This document shows, in pieces, positions 1 through 8,295 of a DNA stretch of 64,000 nucleotides. Below the pieces are notes generated by a model. That model made no database searches. It saw only the letters and a list, made by a program, of their open reading frames with translations, and was not told the origin of the DNA. Origin of the DNA: Comamonadaceae bacterium OTU4NAUVB1. Its GTDB lineage: Bacteria; Pseudomonadota; Gammaproteobacteria; Burkholderiales; Burkholderiaceae_C. The stretch lies in contig CP099607.1 of the NCBI GenBank assembly GCA_024372625.1, positions 248,001-312,000 on the forward strand. Direction: 5' to 3'. The first letter of the stretch is position 1. Each line of letters begins with the position of its first letter. The position numbers and the translations under genes are program-made.

Positions 1-1182
1 TACGGCAGCGTCGGCTACACCGACGTCGACTACCAGCAGACCTTCCCGAGCGGGCGGCCGAACTCGCTGGGCAATTTCGCCGTCTCCAACGCCTACTACG
101 ACTACTTCAGCAAGACCACCGCCGCCGACGCCGGCGTGCGCACGCGGTTCTCCACCGGCGGCGTGCGCCACACGCTGGCCGTGGGCGTGAACCTGCTCGA
201 CCAGGAGTCGGGCTTCCTGTACGTGACGACGCCGCCCTCGGCCAGCGTGCCGTCCAGCCTCTACAACCCGTCGGCGCTGCCGGCCGTCACGGCCGCGCGC
301 ACGCCGCCGGTCAAGGCCGGCGCGCTGCGGCAGTCGAGCGTGGTGGTGGCCGACACGATGGCGTTCGCCGACGACCGCGTGCTGCTGACGCTGGGCGCGC
401 GCGACCAGACGCTGGAGCAGGAATCGTTCTCCCAGACCACCGGCGCGACCACCAGCCGCTACAAGTCCAGCGCCATCTCGCCGCTGGCCGGCCTGGTCGT
501 CAAGGCGACGAACAACGTCTCGCTCTACACCAACTACACCGCCGGCCTGGTGCGCGGCGGCACGGCCGGCGCCGACACCGCCAACGTCGGCGAGACCTTC
601 GCGCCGCAGAAGTCCAAGCAGAACGAGGTCGGCGTGAAGGTCGACTGGGGCACCCTCACCACGCAGGCGGCGCTCTACCAGATCAAGCGGCCCAACAGCC
701 TGATCGACCCCGCCACGCGCATCTACAGCTTCGGTGGCGAGCAGCGCAACCGGGGCCTGGAACTCACGGCCTACGGCGAGGTGCAGCGCGGACTGCGCGT
801 GATGGCCAGCGCCGCCTTCAACGACGCCAAGCTCACCCGCACCGCCGGCGGCGTGAACCAGGGCAACGACGCCGCCGGCGTGCCCGACCGCACCTTCAAC
901 CTGGGCCTGGACTGGGACACGCCCTGGGTGCCGGGGCTGAGCCTGAACGGCCGGGTGATCAACACCTCCTCGGTCTACGCCGACGCGCAGAACCGCCTGA
1001 GCGTGCCGGCCTGGACGCGCCTGGACCTGGGCGCGCGCTACGTGACGCGCGTGGCCAACAAGCCCGTCGTCCTGCGCGCCAACCTGGAGAACGTGCAGAA
1101 CAAGAACTACTGGGTCACCAGCACCTACGTCACCGTCGGCGCGCCGCGCACGCTGATGCTCTCGGCCTCGGTCGACTTCTGA
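1..1182 (+). CDS. TonB-dependent siderophore receptor, C-terminal part
   Basis: The reading frame is open from the first base, so the gene starts upstream of the window; 393 residues are visible. They have the alternating short beta-strand pattern of an outer-membrane barrel and end in the usual final phenylalanine (SVDF). Late-barrel motifs of siderophore receptors are present: GVKVDWG, LYQIKRPNS, NRGLELTAYGE and LENVQNKNYW. The plug domain and TonB box lie outside the window. The receptor should take up ferric siderophores across the outer membrane, powered by TonB. It is followed after 32 bases by four coupled genes common in proteobacterial siderophore operons. The substrate cannot be told from this part. 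A GTG at 136 is internal, not a start. Confidence 0.93.
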   Translation, partial: YGSVGYTDVDYQQTFPSGRPNSLGNFAVSNAYYDYFSKTTAADAGVRTRFSTGGVRHTLAVGVNLLDQESGFLYVTTPPSASVPSSLYNPSALPAVTAARTPPVKAGALRQSSVVVADTMAFADDRVLLTLGARDQTLEQESFSQTTGATTSRYKSSAISPLAGLVVKATNNVSLYTNYTAGLVRGGTAGADTANVGETFAPQKSKQNEVGVKVDWGTLTTQAALYQIKRPNSLIDPATRIYSFGGEQRNRGLELTAYGEVQRGLRVMASAAFNDAKLTRTAGGVNQGNDAAGVPDRTFNLGLDWDTPWVPGLSLNGRVINTSSVYADAQNRLSVPAWTRLDLGARYVTRVANKPVVLRANLENVQNKNYWVTSTYVTVGAPRTLMLSASVDF

Positions 1183-1214
1183 GCGCGCCCCGCCGCGCCA
1201 AGGATCAACCCCTC

Positions 1215-1973
1215 ATGAATGCCATCCAACGACCCGCCTCGCGCGCCTTCGGCGTCCTCGGCGTCCTCTCCCTGCTCGCCGTCCTCGGCAGCGCCCAGGC
1301 GCACCAGATCTGGATCGAGCAGCCCGCCGGCGGCAGGACCGCCGTCGTGCGCTTCGGCGAATTCGGCGAGAACCTGCGCGAGACGTCGCCCGGCTCGCTC
1401 GACAAGTTCGTCCGGCCGACGGCCACCCTGCTGTCCCCGCGCGGCGAACGGGCGGTGCCGGCGCGCCGGACCGCCGACGGCTTCGCGCTGCCCTTCGGCG
1501 CCGCCGACGGCGAGGGCATCGTCGCCGAGGACCCCGACTACCCGCTCTACGCCTGGAAGCAGGGCGACCGGGAGACGCAGAACCGCTACCACCCGGCCGC
1601 CCGCCTGGTCACGCGGCTCGCGCCGCAGCCCCCGCGCCTGGCACTCGACCTGGTGCCCATCGACGCCACCGGCGGCTTCCGGCTCTACTTCAAGGGCGAA
1701 CCCCGGCCCAAGACCAAGGTGACGCTGGTCACGCAGTCGGGCTGGGCCAAGGAGGCCCAGACCGACGCGCAGGGCCAGGTGCGGTTCGACCTGCCCTGGA
1801 AGGGCACCTACGTGGCCGAGGTGAGCGTGAACGACCGCGCGGCCGGCGAGCGTCCCGGCGCCAACGGCCCCGAGGCGTTCGAGGGCACGAGCTACGTGAC
1901 AACGCTGACCTACGTCAAGGCCACCGGCGTGGCGCCGATCCCCGCCGGAGCGCCCGCGACGCCGCACCCGTGA
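1215..1973 (+). CDS. DUF4198 domain-containing exported protein
   Basis: 252 residues with an N-terminal signal peptide ending near AQAHQIW, about residue 30. The mature part starts with the AHQIWIE block typical of DUF4198 (NikM-like) periplasmic proteins. It has a carrier-like beta-rich domain near residues 150-200 (GGFRLYFKGEP, KTKVTLVTQSG) and a closing YVTTLTYVK strand. Members sit in metal-uptake operons and are thought to bind or deliver metals in the periplasm; this role is inferred. An AAGGA about 11 bases upstream supports this ATG. The next gene starts with a GTG overlapping this stop. Confidence 0.85.
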   Translation: MNAIQRPASRAFGVLGVLSLLAVLGSAQAHQIWIEQPAGGRTAVVRFGEFGENLRETSPGSLDKFVRPTATLLSPRGERAVPARRTADGFALPFGAADGEGIVAEDPDYPLYAWKQGDRETQNRYHPAARLVTRLAPQPPRLALDLVPIDATGGFRLYFKGEPRPKTKVTLVTQSGWAKEAQTDAQGQVRFDLPWKGTYVAEVSVNDRAAGERPGANGPEAFEGTSYVTTLTYVKATGVAPIPAGAPATPHP

Positions 1974-2272
1974 CCGGCCGGCTTTTCCGGCGCGCGCGCG
2001 CCGCCGGGCCGCTCGTCTCGCGCATCGTGGCCGCCGTCGCGGGCGGCTACGCCCTCGCCGCCCTGGCCAGCGTCGCCCCGCTCGCACTGCCCGTGAGCCG
2101 CCCCCAGGCGGTGCTCGCCGGCATGCTGGCGAGCTTCGCGGTCTACGCCGGGGCGGTGGTGTGGGTGTTCGCCGTGCGCAGCGCGCGCCGCGCCTGGACC
2201 GGGCTGATCGTGGCCGCCGCGCCGCTGCTGGCGGCGGCCTGTTCGGTGTGGTTCGCGGTCCCGGCGCCATGA
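1970..2272 (+). CDS. DUF3649 small membrane protein
   Basis: 100 residues starting with a GTG that overlaps the previous stop (GTGA), so translation is probably coupled. Three hydrophobic segments are visible (about residues 18-40, 44-66 and 75-95), with aromatic and glycine patterns of DUF3649 (VAGGYALAALA, FAVYAGAVVWVFAVRSA). The family is found beside PepSY and DUF3325 proteins in TonB-receptor operons. A helper role in ferrisiderophore handling is likely but unproven. The stop overlaps the next ATG. Confidence 0.82.
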   Translation: MTGRLFRRARAAGPLVSRIVAAVAGGYALAALASVAPLALPVSRPQAVLAGMLASFAVYAGAVVWVFAVRSARRAWTGLIVAAAPLLAAACSVWFAVPAP

Positions 2273-3966
2273 AGACGCCCGACCTCCTCACCGCCATGCC
2301 CGAGCCCACCCCCGCCCCTTCCTCCGTCCCATCTCCCGCCCCCGGCGCGTCGACGCAGCCCAGGCCGCGCGGCATCCGCCAGACGATGTCCGAACTGCAC
2401 ACCTGGACCGGCCTGCTGCTGGGCTGGGTGCTCTACGCGATGTTCCTGACCGGCACGGTCAGCTACTTCAAGGACGAACTCTCCCGCTGGGCGCGGCCCG
2501 AGGTGCCTCACCAGGCCGCCGTGCCCGACCCCGCCGTGGCCGCGCAGCGCGTGGCCGACGAGCTCGCGCGCGTGGCGCCAGGCAGCGCGCAGTGGAGCCT
2601 GCGCATGCCCGACGCGCGCAATCCCGCGGTCGCCGCGTTCTGGCGCACCACGCCGAGCCAGCCGGGCGCCCGGCGCAGCTTCGCCGAGGGCAGCTTCGAC
2701 GCGGCCACGGGCGCGCGCGTGGCCGGGCGCGAGACGCTGGGCGGCGAGTTCTTCTACCGCTTCCACTTCCAGTTCCACTACCTGCCGGTGCTCTGGGGCC
2801 GCTGGCTGGCCGGCGCGGCGGCGATGTTCATGCTGGTGGCCATCGTCAGCGGCGTGATCACGCACAAGAAGATCTTCATCGACTTCTTCACCTTCCGCTG
2901 GGGCAAGGGCCAGCGCTCCTGGCTCGACGCGCACAACGCGGTGTCGGTGTTCGGGCTGCCGTTCCACCTGATGATCACGTACACCGGCCTGGTCACCCTG
3001 ATGGCGATGTACATGCCCTGGGGCGAGCAGGCCGCCTTCAGGACGCCGGCGGAGCGCCAGCAGATGACGCGCGAACTCAACGCCTTCATCCAGCCCGGCC
3101 GGCCCAGCGGCACGGCCGCGCCGCTGGCGCCGGTGGACGCCATGGTGCGCCAGGCCCAGGGGCGCTGGGGGCCGGACGACGTCGGCCGCGTCACCGTCAC
3201 GCACGCCGGCGACGCGGCGGCGCGCGTGGCGATCGCGCGCGGCGACCCGGGCCGCGTCTCGACCAGCCCGCAGTACCTGCTGTTCGAGGGCGCCACCGGC
3301 CGCCTGCTGGAGACGCACGACCGCGTCGGTCCGGCCGCCGAGACGCGCGGCGTGATGATGGCGCTGCACATGGGGCGCTTCGGCGACCTGTCGCTGCGCT
3401 GGCTCTACTTCGCCGTCGGCCTGGCCGGCACCGCGATGGTGGGCACGGGCCTGGTGATGTGGACCGTCAAGCGCCGCGCTAGGCTGGCGCGGCCGGACCG
3501 CGTGCACGTCGGCTTCCGGGTGGTGGAGCGGCTCAACGTCGCGGCCATCGCCGGGCTGTCGATCGCCATGACGGCGTTCCTGTGGGCCAACCGGCTGCTG
3601 CCCGCGTCGCTGGCCGGGCGCGCGGACTGGGAGGTCCACGCCTTCTTCCTGGCCTGGGGCGCCTGCCTGCTGCACGCCGCGTGCCGGCCGGCCCGGCGCG
3701 CCTGGATCGAGCAGCTCGGGTTCGCCGCCGCCGCGCTGGCGCTGCTGCCGGTGCTCGACGCGGTGGTCGCGCACCGGCCACCGTGGCGCAGCGTGGCCGA
3801 GGGCGATGGGGTGTTCGTCGGCGTCGCCCTGGTGGCGTGGGCGTTCGCCGGTCTGCACGCCGTGCTCGCGCTGCGCGCGGCCCGCCACCGTCCCGTGGTG
3901 CCGGCCGGCCGACGCGCCCCGGCGTCCGCGCCGGCGCCGGGGCGGTCCGGAGGCCGCCCCGCATGA
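2269..3966 (+). CDS. PepSY-associated membrane protein (probable ferrisiderophore reductase)
   Basis: 565 residues from the ATG that overlaps the DUF3649 stop (ATGA). After a proline-rich N-terminus, ELHTWTGLLLGW opens the first membrane helix, as in PepSY_TM proteins. Large periplasmic loops follow (about residues 75-170 and 240-360), and further helices are seen at about 180-200, 225-250, 375-400, 420-440, 455-475 and 480-540. Several histidines lie in membrane segments (FHFQFHYLP, DAHNAVSVFGLPFHL, ALHMGRFGD), as expected for haem-binding reductases. Homologues such as FpvG reduce ferric siderophores at the inner membrane. An open frame continues upstream to a GTG at 2161, but that overlaps DUF3649 heavily. 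Confidence 0.85.
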   Translation: MKTPDLLTAMPEPTPAPSSVPSPAPGASTQPRPRGIRQTMSELHTWTGLLLGWVLYAMFLTGTVSYFKDELSRWARPEVPHQAAVPDPAVAAQRVADELARVAPGSAQWSLRMPDARNPAVAAFWRTTPSQPGARRSFAEGSFDAATGARVAGRETLGGEFFYRFHFQFHYLPVLWGRWLAGAAAMFMLVAIVSGVITHKKIFIDFFTFRWGKGQRSWLDAHNAVSVFGLPFHLMITYTGLVTLMAMYMPWGEQAAFRTPAERQQMTRELNAFIQPGRPSGTAAPLAPVDAMVRQAQGRWGPDDVGRVTVTHAGDAAARVAIARGDPGRVSTSPQYLLFEGATGRLLETHDRVGPAAETRGVMMALHMGRFGDLSLRWLYFAVGLAGTAMVGTGLVMWTVKRRARLARPDRVHVGFRVVERLNVAAIAGLSIAMTAFLWANRLLPASLAGRADWEVHAFFLAWGACLLHAACRPARRAWIEQLGFAAAALALLPVLDAVVAHRPPWRSVAEGDGVFVGVALVAWAFAGLHAVLALRAARHRPVVPAGRRAPASAPAPGRSGGRPA

Positions 3967-4277
3967 CGCACGCGCTGCTGCTGGCGACCGGCGTGGCCGG
4001 CTTCGCGGCGCTGGCGCTCGCCACCGGGCGCCAGCAGGAGGAACTGCTCGGCCGGGCCCTGCCGGGCCGCGCGACCCGGGTCCTGCGCGCGGCCGGCTGG
4101 GGCCTGCTGGTCGCCGCGCTCGCCATCGCCGTGCGGGCCTGGGGCTGGGGCTTCGGCCTGGTGGCGTACAGCGGCCACACCAGCCTGGCCGCCGGCCTGG
4201 TGTACGCCGCCGCGCTGGCGTGCGCGCGCCGGCGCTCGGACGCCGCGCGGCGCGGCTCCGGCCGCCGCCCGGACTGA
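3963..4277 (+). CDS. DUF3325 small membrane protein
   Basis: 104 residues; its ATG overlaps the stop of the PepSY gene (ATGA), the third such overlap in this operon. It has three hydrophobic segments and the family pattern LALATGRQQEELLGR, then GWGLLVAALAIAVR and SGHTSLAAGLVYAAALA. DUF3325 proteins follow PepSY proteins in siderophore operons; their function is unknown. An arginine-rich tail ends the protein. It is the last gene of the operon and converges on a LuxR-type regulator 21 bases away. Confidence 0.83.
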   Translation: MTHALLLATGVAGFAALALATGRQQEELLGRALPGRATRVLRAAGWGLLVAALAIAVRAWGWGFGLVAYSGHTSLAAGLVYAAALACARRRSDAARRGSGRRPD

Positions 4278-4298
4278 CGCAGGCGCCCGCCGGCGCGC

Positions 4299-5090
4299 TC
4301 AGCCGCCGGGCCCGGCGGGGCCCCGGTGCAGCAGCAGGGCCTTCAGGTTCGCCACGCCCAGCCGCCGGAACGCGCGGTACTGGTGGGTGCGCACCGTCGA
4401 GAGGCCCACGTCCAGCGCCCGTGCCGTCTCCCTGGCGGTGCGGCCGGCCAGCAGGTGCGCGACCACCTCCCGCTCGCGCCGGCTGAGCGCGGACAAGGGC
4501 AGCGCCGCCCCGGGCGCGACGGCCTCGCGGGCGCGCGCGGCGGCGCGCCCGTGGGCCGCGACGGCGTCGGCCAGCAGCGCGGCGTGGGCGCCGAGGCGCT
4601 CGAAGTCGGCGGCGTCGAACACCGGCTGCGCGAGGCTGCGGTAGAACCCGACCGCCGAGCGTTCGCCCGTGGGCAGCAGCGACAGCACCGACGCCCGCTC
4701 GCGGATGCCCACGTCGTCGTAGCAGGCGACCCGGTAGGCGGCGTCGGCGAGTTCGTCGCCCCGGTGATGCCCGATCCAGCGCTGCGGCGACGCGGGCAGC
4801 GCCCGGGCCCCCAGCCAGACCATGTGCGGGTCGCGGCGGTCGAAGCGCGCGGCGATGTAGCGCGCCGCCGTCTGCTCGGCCGCGCGGCCGTAGCTGCTGG
4901 CGGCCGACACGGTTTCCAGGCGGCCCGCCGCGTCGACCGAGAACACCGTGCAGAACGTGACCGGCAGCACGCGCTGCATCGCGCGCAGGCAGCCGGCCGC
5001 CAGCGCCGGGGTGCCGATGCCCGCCATCACGTCGGCCACGACGTCCGCCGGCAGGGGTTGGGTGGCAGCGCCGACGCGCCAGCGTTTCAT
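4299..5090 (-). CDS. LuxR-type transcriptional regulator
   Basis: 263 residues. The C-terminus is a LuxR/GerE helix-turn-helix (LSRREREVVAHLLAG ... VGLSTVRTHQYRAFRRLGV, about residues 193-253). The N-terminal 180 residues have no receiver aspartate pattern and look like a ligand-sensing domain, similar in layout to the regulator at 58932-59771. It is divergent from the monooxygenase at 5232, so it probably controls that cluster. The start is uncertain. ATG 5090 begins with MKRWRV but has no clear Shine-Dalgarno. An upstream GTG at 5177 would add 29 arginine/proline-rich residues and sits inside an AGGAGG, which makes it an unlikely start. Confidence 0.85.
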   Translation of the reverse strand: MKRWRVGAATQPLPADVVADVMAGIGTPALAAGCLRAMQRVLPVTFCTVFSVDAAGRLETVSAASSYGRAAEQTAARYIAARFDRRDPHMVWLGARALPASPQRWIGHHRGDELADAAYRVACYDDVGIRERASVLSLLPTGERSAVGFYRSLAQPVFDAADFERLGAHAALLADAVAAHGRAAARAREAVAPGAALPLSALSRREREVVAHLLAGRTARETARALDVGLSTVRTHQYRAFRRLGVANLKALLLHRGPAGPGG

Positions 5091-5214
5091 GGGAAGGGGT
5101 GCGCCCGGAAGGTGGAATCGAGGGAGGCGGAACGGAAGGCACGGACGCCCGTGGGAGCGCCGGATGCGGGTAAGCACCTCCTGCCAAGTTAGGACATCGC
5201 GGCGGTCGGGTCAT

Positions 5215-5227
5215 CGGGAAAATCCCG
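5215..5227. promoter_or_regulatory. Inverted repeat CGGGA-AAA-TCCCG, candidate operator
   Basis: A perfect 5-bp inverted repeat around AAA lies four bases before the ATG of the monooxygenase gene, in the 141-bp divergent region with the LuxR-type gene. It occupies the place where a ribosome binding site would be expected, and none is visible. It could be a repressor or LuxR site, or a sign that the true start is further downstream (GTG at 5382). Confidence 0.35.
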
Positions 5228-5231
5228 TCCC

Positions 5232-7313
5232 ATGACGACCGACACCGAAGCCCGCAACGCCGCCGACACCACCGCCCGGGCGGCCACCGCCACCGCCATC
5301 ACCGTCCCCGGGGCCCGCGCCGGCGGCGCGGCCGAGGGCCCCCTGCCGCCGCCGGCCGACGCGGGCGCGCCGCCGCCGTCCGTGGGCACCTTCCACTACA
5401 CGCGCCACGCGCCCCGCACGCCGCCGCTCGAAGGCGGCCGCGAGCCCGGCCGGCATCCGGTGGTCGTCGCCGGCGCCGGCCCGGTCGGCATGGCGCTGGC
5501 GCTGGGACTGGCCGACCACGGCGTGCGCAGCGTGCTGCTGGAGGCCGACGACACGGTGTGCGTGGGCAGCCGCGCGATCTGCGTGTCGCGCCGCAGCCTG
5601 CAGATCGTCGAGCGGCTCGGCGCGCTGCCGGGCTTCCTGGCCAAGGGCCTGCCGTGGTCGGTCGGCCGCAGCTTCTACCGGACCGACGAGGTGTTCCGCT
5701 TCGAGATGCCCGCCGATGCGCGCCAGACCCTGCCGCCGATGGTCAACCTGGCGCAGTACGACATCGAGCAGTGCCTGCTCGACGCCATCGAGCGGCGCAA
5801 CGCGGCCGAGCCCGGCCTGATCGACCTGCGCTGGGGCACGGAGGCGACGGCGCTGGCGCAGGACGACGACGGCGTGACGCTCGCGGTGCGCAACGCCCAT
5901 GGCGCCTACACGCTGCGGGGCGCGTGGCTCGCGGCGTGCGACGGCGGGCAGAGCTTCGTGCGCCGGTCGCTGGGCCTGGGCCTGGAGGGCGCGGCCTACG
6001 AGGGCCGCTACCTGATCGTCGACATCGAACTGCCCAGCGCCTACCCGACCGAGCGCCGCGCCTGGTTCGACCCGCCGTGGTATCCGGGCGGCACGGTGCT
6101 GATGCACCGCCAGCCCGACGACATCTGGCGCATCGACTACCAGCTGCGCGCCGGCGAGCGCACCGAGGACGCGATGCGGCCCGAGGCGGTCGCGGCCTTC
6201 GTGCGACGCCACCTCGACGCCATCGGCGAGGGCCACCTGCCATGGCGCTGCGTCTGGAATTCGGTCTATCGGGCCGGCGCGATGACGCTGGCGGACTATC
6301 GCCACGGCCGCGTCCTGTTCGCCGGCAACGCCGCGCACGCGATGCCGATCTTCGGCGTGCGCGGGCTGAACTCCGGCTTCGACGACGCCGACAACCTGGC
6401 CTGGAAGCTGGCCCACGTCGTGCGCGGCCTCGGCGGCGACGCGCTGCTCGACAGCTACTCGCGAGAACGCGTCGCGGCCTTCCACGTCAACGCCGAGAGC
6501 GCCATGCGCAGCACCGAGTTCATGTCGCCGCCCTCGCGCGGCTTCGAGCTGATGCGCGAGGCGGCCCTGTCGCTGGCCGGGGCGCACCCGGCCATCGCGC
6601 GGCTGGTCAACCCGCGCCAGACCGAGGCCGTGCGCTACGCCGACTCGGCCCTGTCGAGCACGGGCGACGCGCTGCCCGGCGGGCCCGTGCCCGGCGAGGC
6701 GATGCCGGGCTTCGCGCTGGCCGGCGGCCACCTGGCGCAGGGCGACGGCGGCGCCTTCGTGCTGTGGGTGTTCGCGCCGCCCGGCGTGCCGGAACCGGCG
6801 GCCGACGCGCTGGTGGCGCGGGCCCGTCGGAGCGCCGGCCCGGGCCTCGCGCTGAGCGTGCGGCGCGTGCGCGACGCCGACGCCGGCCTGCTCGCGGCGC
6901 TCGGCGCCACCGAGGGCGCGGTCTACCTGCTGCGCCCCGACGGCCACGTCGCGGCGCGCTGGCGCCGCGCCACGGCCGAGGCCCTGGCCGCCGCCCTGCG
7001 GCGCGTCACCGCCACCGCCACCACCACCCCCGACACCGCCGACCTCCGCCCCCGACACCGCCGACCTCCGCCCCCGGGCGCACCACCCATGAACACCCTC
7101 GACCCCGAAGCCCGCGACCGCCTCTACGCCGAACTCGCGCACGCCGTCACGGCGGCGGGCACCGAGCGCGAACCGCTGTTCCTCGCGCGCCTGGCCCTGC
7201 TGCTGTTCGAGCGGGTCGGCGACGAGGCCGCGTGCCGCGAAGCGCTGGCCGACGCGCTGCGCGAGCTCCCCGTACCATCGCTTTCCGCCATTCGAACCAC
7301 CAACGGAGACTGA
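5232..7313 (+). CDS. FAD-dependent aromatic-type monooxygenase fused to DUF2783
   Basis: 693 residues. Residues 1-50 are low-complexity Ala/Pro/Gly. A Rossmann FAD site follows (VVVAGAGPVGMALALGL, about residues 75-92), then the second FAD motif (GRVLFAGNAAHAMPIFGVRG, about 358-377) and NLAWKLA, as in MhpA/PheA-type class A flavin monooxygenases. The usual GD of the second motif is GN here. Residues from about 620 are a complete DUF2783 (ATG-equivalent at 7089), normally a separate small gene directly downstream. The two are joined in frame by a 22-bp tandem duplication. Substrate is probably a phenolic or similar ring compound. A Bug receptor follows four bases after the stop. The start is uncertain; GTG 5382 is an alternative. 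Confidence 0.82.
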   Translation: MTTDTEARNAADTTARAATATAITVPGARAGGAAEGPLPPPADAGAPPPSVGTFHYTRHAPRTPPLEGGREPGRHPVVVAGAGPVGMALALGLADHGVRSVLLEADDTVCVGSRAICVSRRSLQIVERLGALPGFLAKGLPWSVGRSFYRTDEVFRFEMPADARQTLPPMVNLAQYDIEQCLLDAIERRNAAEPGLIDLRWGTEATALAQDDDGVTLAVRNAHGAYTLRGAWLAACDGGQSFVRRSLGLGLEGAAYEGRYLIVDIELPSAYPTERRAWFDPPWYPGGTVLMHRQPDDIWRIDYQLRAGERTEDAMRPEAVAAFVRRHLDAIGEGHLPWRCVWNSVYRAGAMTLADYRHGRVLFAGNAAHAMPIFGVRGLNSGFDDADNLAWKLAHVVRGLGGDALLDSYSRERVAAFHVNAESAMRSTEFMSPPSRGFELMREAALSLAGAHPAIARLVNPRQTEAVRYADSALSSTGDALPGGPVPGEAMPGFALAGGHLAQGDGGAFVLWVFAPPGVPEPAADALVARARRSAGPGLALSVRRVRDADAGLLAALGATEGAVYLLRPDGHVAARWRRATAEALAAALRRVTATATTTPDTADLRPRHRRPPPPGAPPMNTLDPEARDRLYAELAHAVTAAGTEREPLFLARLALLLFERVGDEAACREALADALRELPVPSLSAIRTTNGD
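7031..7074 (+). repeat. 22-bp tandem duplication joining two genes
   Basis: Two identical 22-base units (7031-7052 and 7053-7074), each beginning CGACACCGCC. Since 22 is not a multiple of three, the second copy shifts the frame. With one copy only, the monooxygenase would read Arg-Ala-His-His-Pro and stop at TGA 7090-7092, overlapping the ATG at 7089 in the ATGA arrangement common in this window. Confidence 0.9.
7089..7313 (+). other. DUF2783 module within the fused gene
   Basis: The last 74 residues of the fused protein begin at an ATG and match the small DUF2783 family: MNTLDPEARDRLY, then REPLFLARLALLLFERVGD, then CREALADAL. Members are about 60-75 residues long and are encoded next to FAD monooxygenases; their function is unknown. 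The ATG may still be used for independent translation, giving both a fused and a free form. Confidence 0.75.
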
Positions 7314-7317
7314 ATCC

Positions 7318-8295
7318 ATGCACCGTCGAACCCTCCTGGGCGCGCTCGCCTCGGGCACCGCGCTCGCCGCCGCGCCCTTCGCCCGGGCCCAGGCCGCCTA
7401 CCCCGACCAGCTCGTCAAATGGGTCGTCCCCTACCCGGCCGGCGGCGGCACCGACGTCATCGCGCGCACGCTGGCCGAGGCCATGCGCGCCACGCTCGGC
7501 CAGCAGATCGTCGTGGACAACCGCCCCGGCGCCGCCACCAACATCGGCGCCGACCTGGTCGCCAAGAGCCGGCCGGACGGCTACACGATCATGTCGGCCG
7601 ACAACGCCGTGCTGGCCTTCAACGAGCACCTGTTCGGCCGCCTGCCGTTCGATCCGCAGAAGGACTTCAGCTACATCGGCGCGATCGGCAAGTTCCCGCT
7701 CGCGCTGGTCGTGAACCCGGACTTCCCGGCGCGCGACTTCAGGGAATTCCTCGCCTACGTGAAGGCCAACCCCGGCAAGGTGAACTACGCCTCGCCGGGC
7801 AACGGCTCGCCGCACCACCTGTCGATGGAGATGTTCAAGAACCGCACCGGCACCTTCATCACGCACATCCCCTACCGGGGCGCCGCGCCGGCCATGGCCG
7901 ACGTGATGGGCGGCCAGGTCCCCTGCATGTTCCTGGACCTGGCCTCGGGCCTGCAGATCATGAAGAGCGGCAAGGTGCGCGTGCTGGCGATCGGCTCCGG
8001 GGCGCGCAGCCGGCTGCTGCCGGACGTGCCGACGCTGGCCGAGGTCGGCGTGCGCGACAGCGAGGTGTTCGCCTTCCAGGGCCTGCTGGGCCCGGCCGGC
8101 CTGCCCCGGGCCGTGGTCGACAAACTCAACGGCGACCTCAACCGGTCCTTCGGCACCGCCGCCGTGCAGAAGCGCTTCGAGGACATCGGCATGGAGGCCA
8201 TGCCCGGCACGCCCGAGCAGTTCTTCGCCCTGGCGCGCGCGGAGTCGCGGCGCTGGGGGCCGGTGATCAAGGCCACCGGCGTGAAGCTGGACTAG
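7318..8295 (+). CDS. Bug-family tripartite tricarboxylate transporter substrate receptor
   Basis: 325 residues with a Tat-like or Sec signal (MHRRTLLGALASG ... ARAQA, cleavage near residue 25). Bug family motifs follow: VVPYPAGGGTDVIARTLAE, VVDNRPGAATNIGADLVAKS, PDGYTI, VNYASPGNGSPHHLSME and THIPYRGAAPAMADVMGGQV. Bug proteins capture carboxylates in the periplasm; many are orphans without TctA/TctB, as here. GGAGA about ten bases upstream supports the ATG. It lies four bases after the monooxygenase fusion, so it may deliver or sense that enzyme's substrate. The stop shares a CTAG with the stop of the convergent DUF4387 gene. Confidence 0.93.
   Translation: MHRRTLLGALASGTALAAAPFARAQAAYPDQLVKWVVPYPAGGGTDVIARTLAEAMRATLGQQIVVDNRPGAATNIGADLVAKSRPDGYTIMSADNAVLAFNEHLFGRLPFDPQKDFSYIGAIGKFPLALVVNPDFPARDFREFLAYVKANPGKVNYASPGNGSPHHLSMEMFKNRTGTFITHIPYRGAAPAMADVMGGQVPCMFLDLASGLQIMKSGKVRVLAIGSGARSRLLPDVPTLAEVGVRDSEVFAFQGLLGPAGLPRAVVDKLNGDLNRSFGTAAVQKRFEDIGMEAMPGTPEQFFALARAESRRWGPVIKATGVKLD

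Noticed and set aside
4299..5177. Start of the LuxR-type gene at GTG 5177
   Set aside because: The GTG is part of the AGGAGG sequence itself and the added residues are Arg/Pro-rich.
2143..5214. 1023-codon minus-strand frame over the siderophore operon and LuxR gene
   Set aside because: Shadow of real genes; it overlaps coupled DUF3649/PepSY/DUF3325 genes and has Arg/Pro-rich low-complexity sequence.
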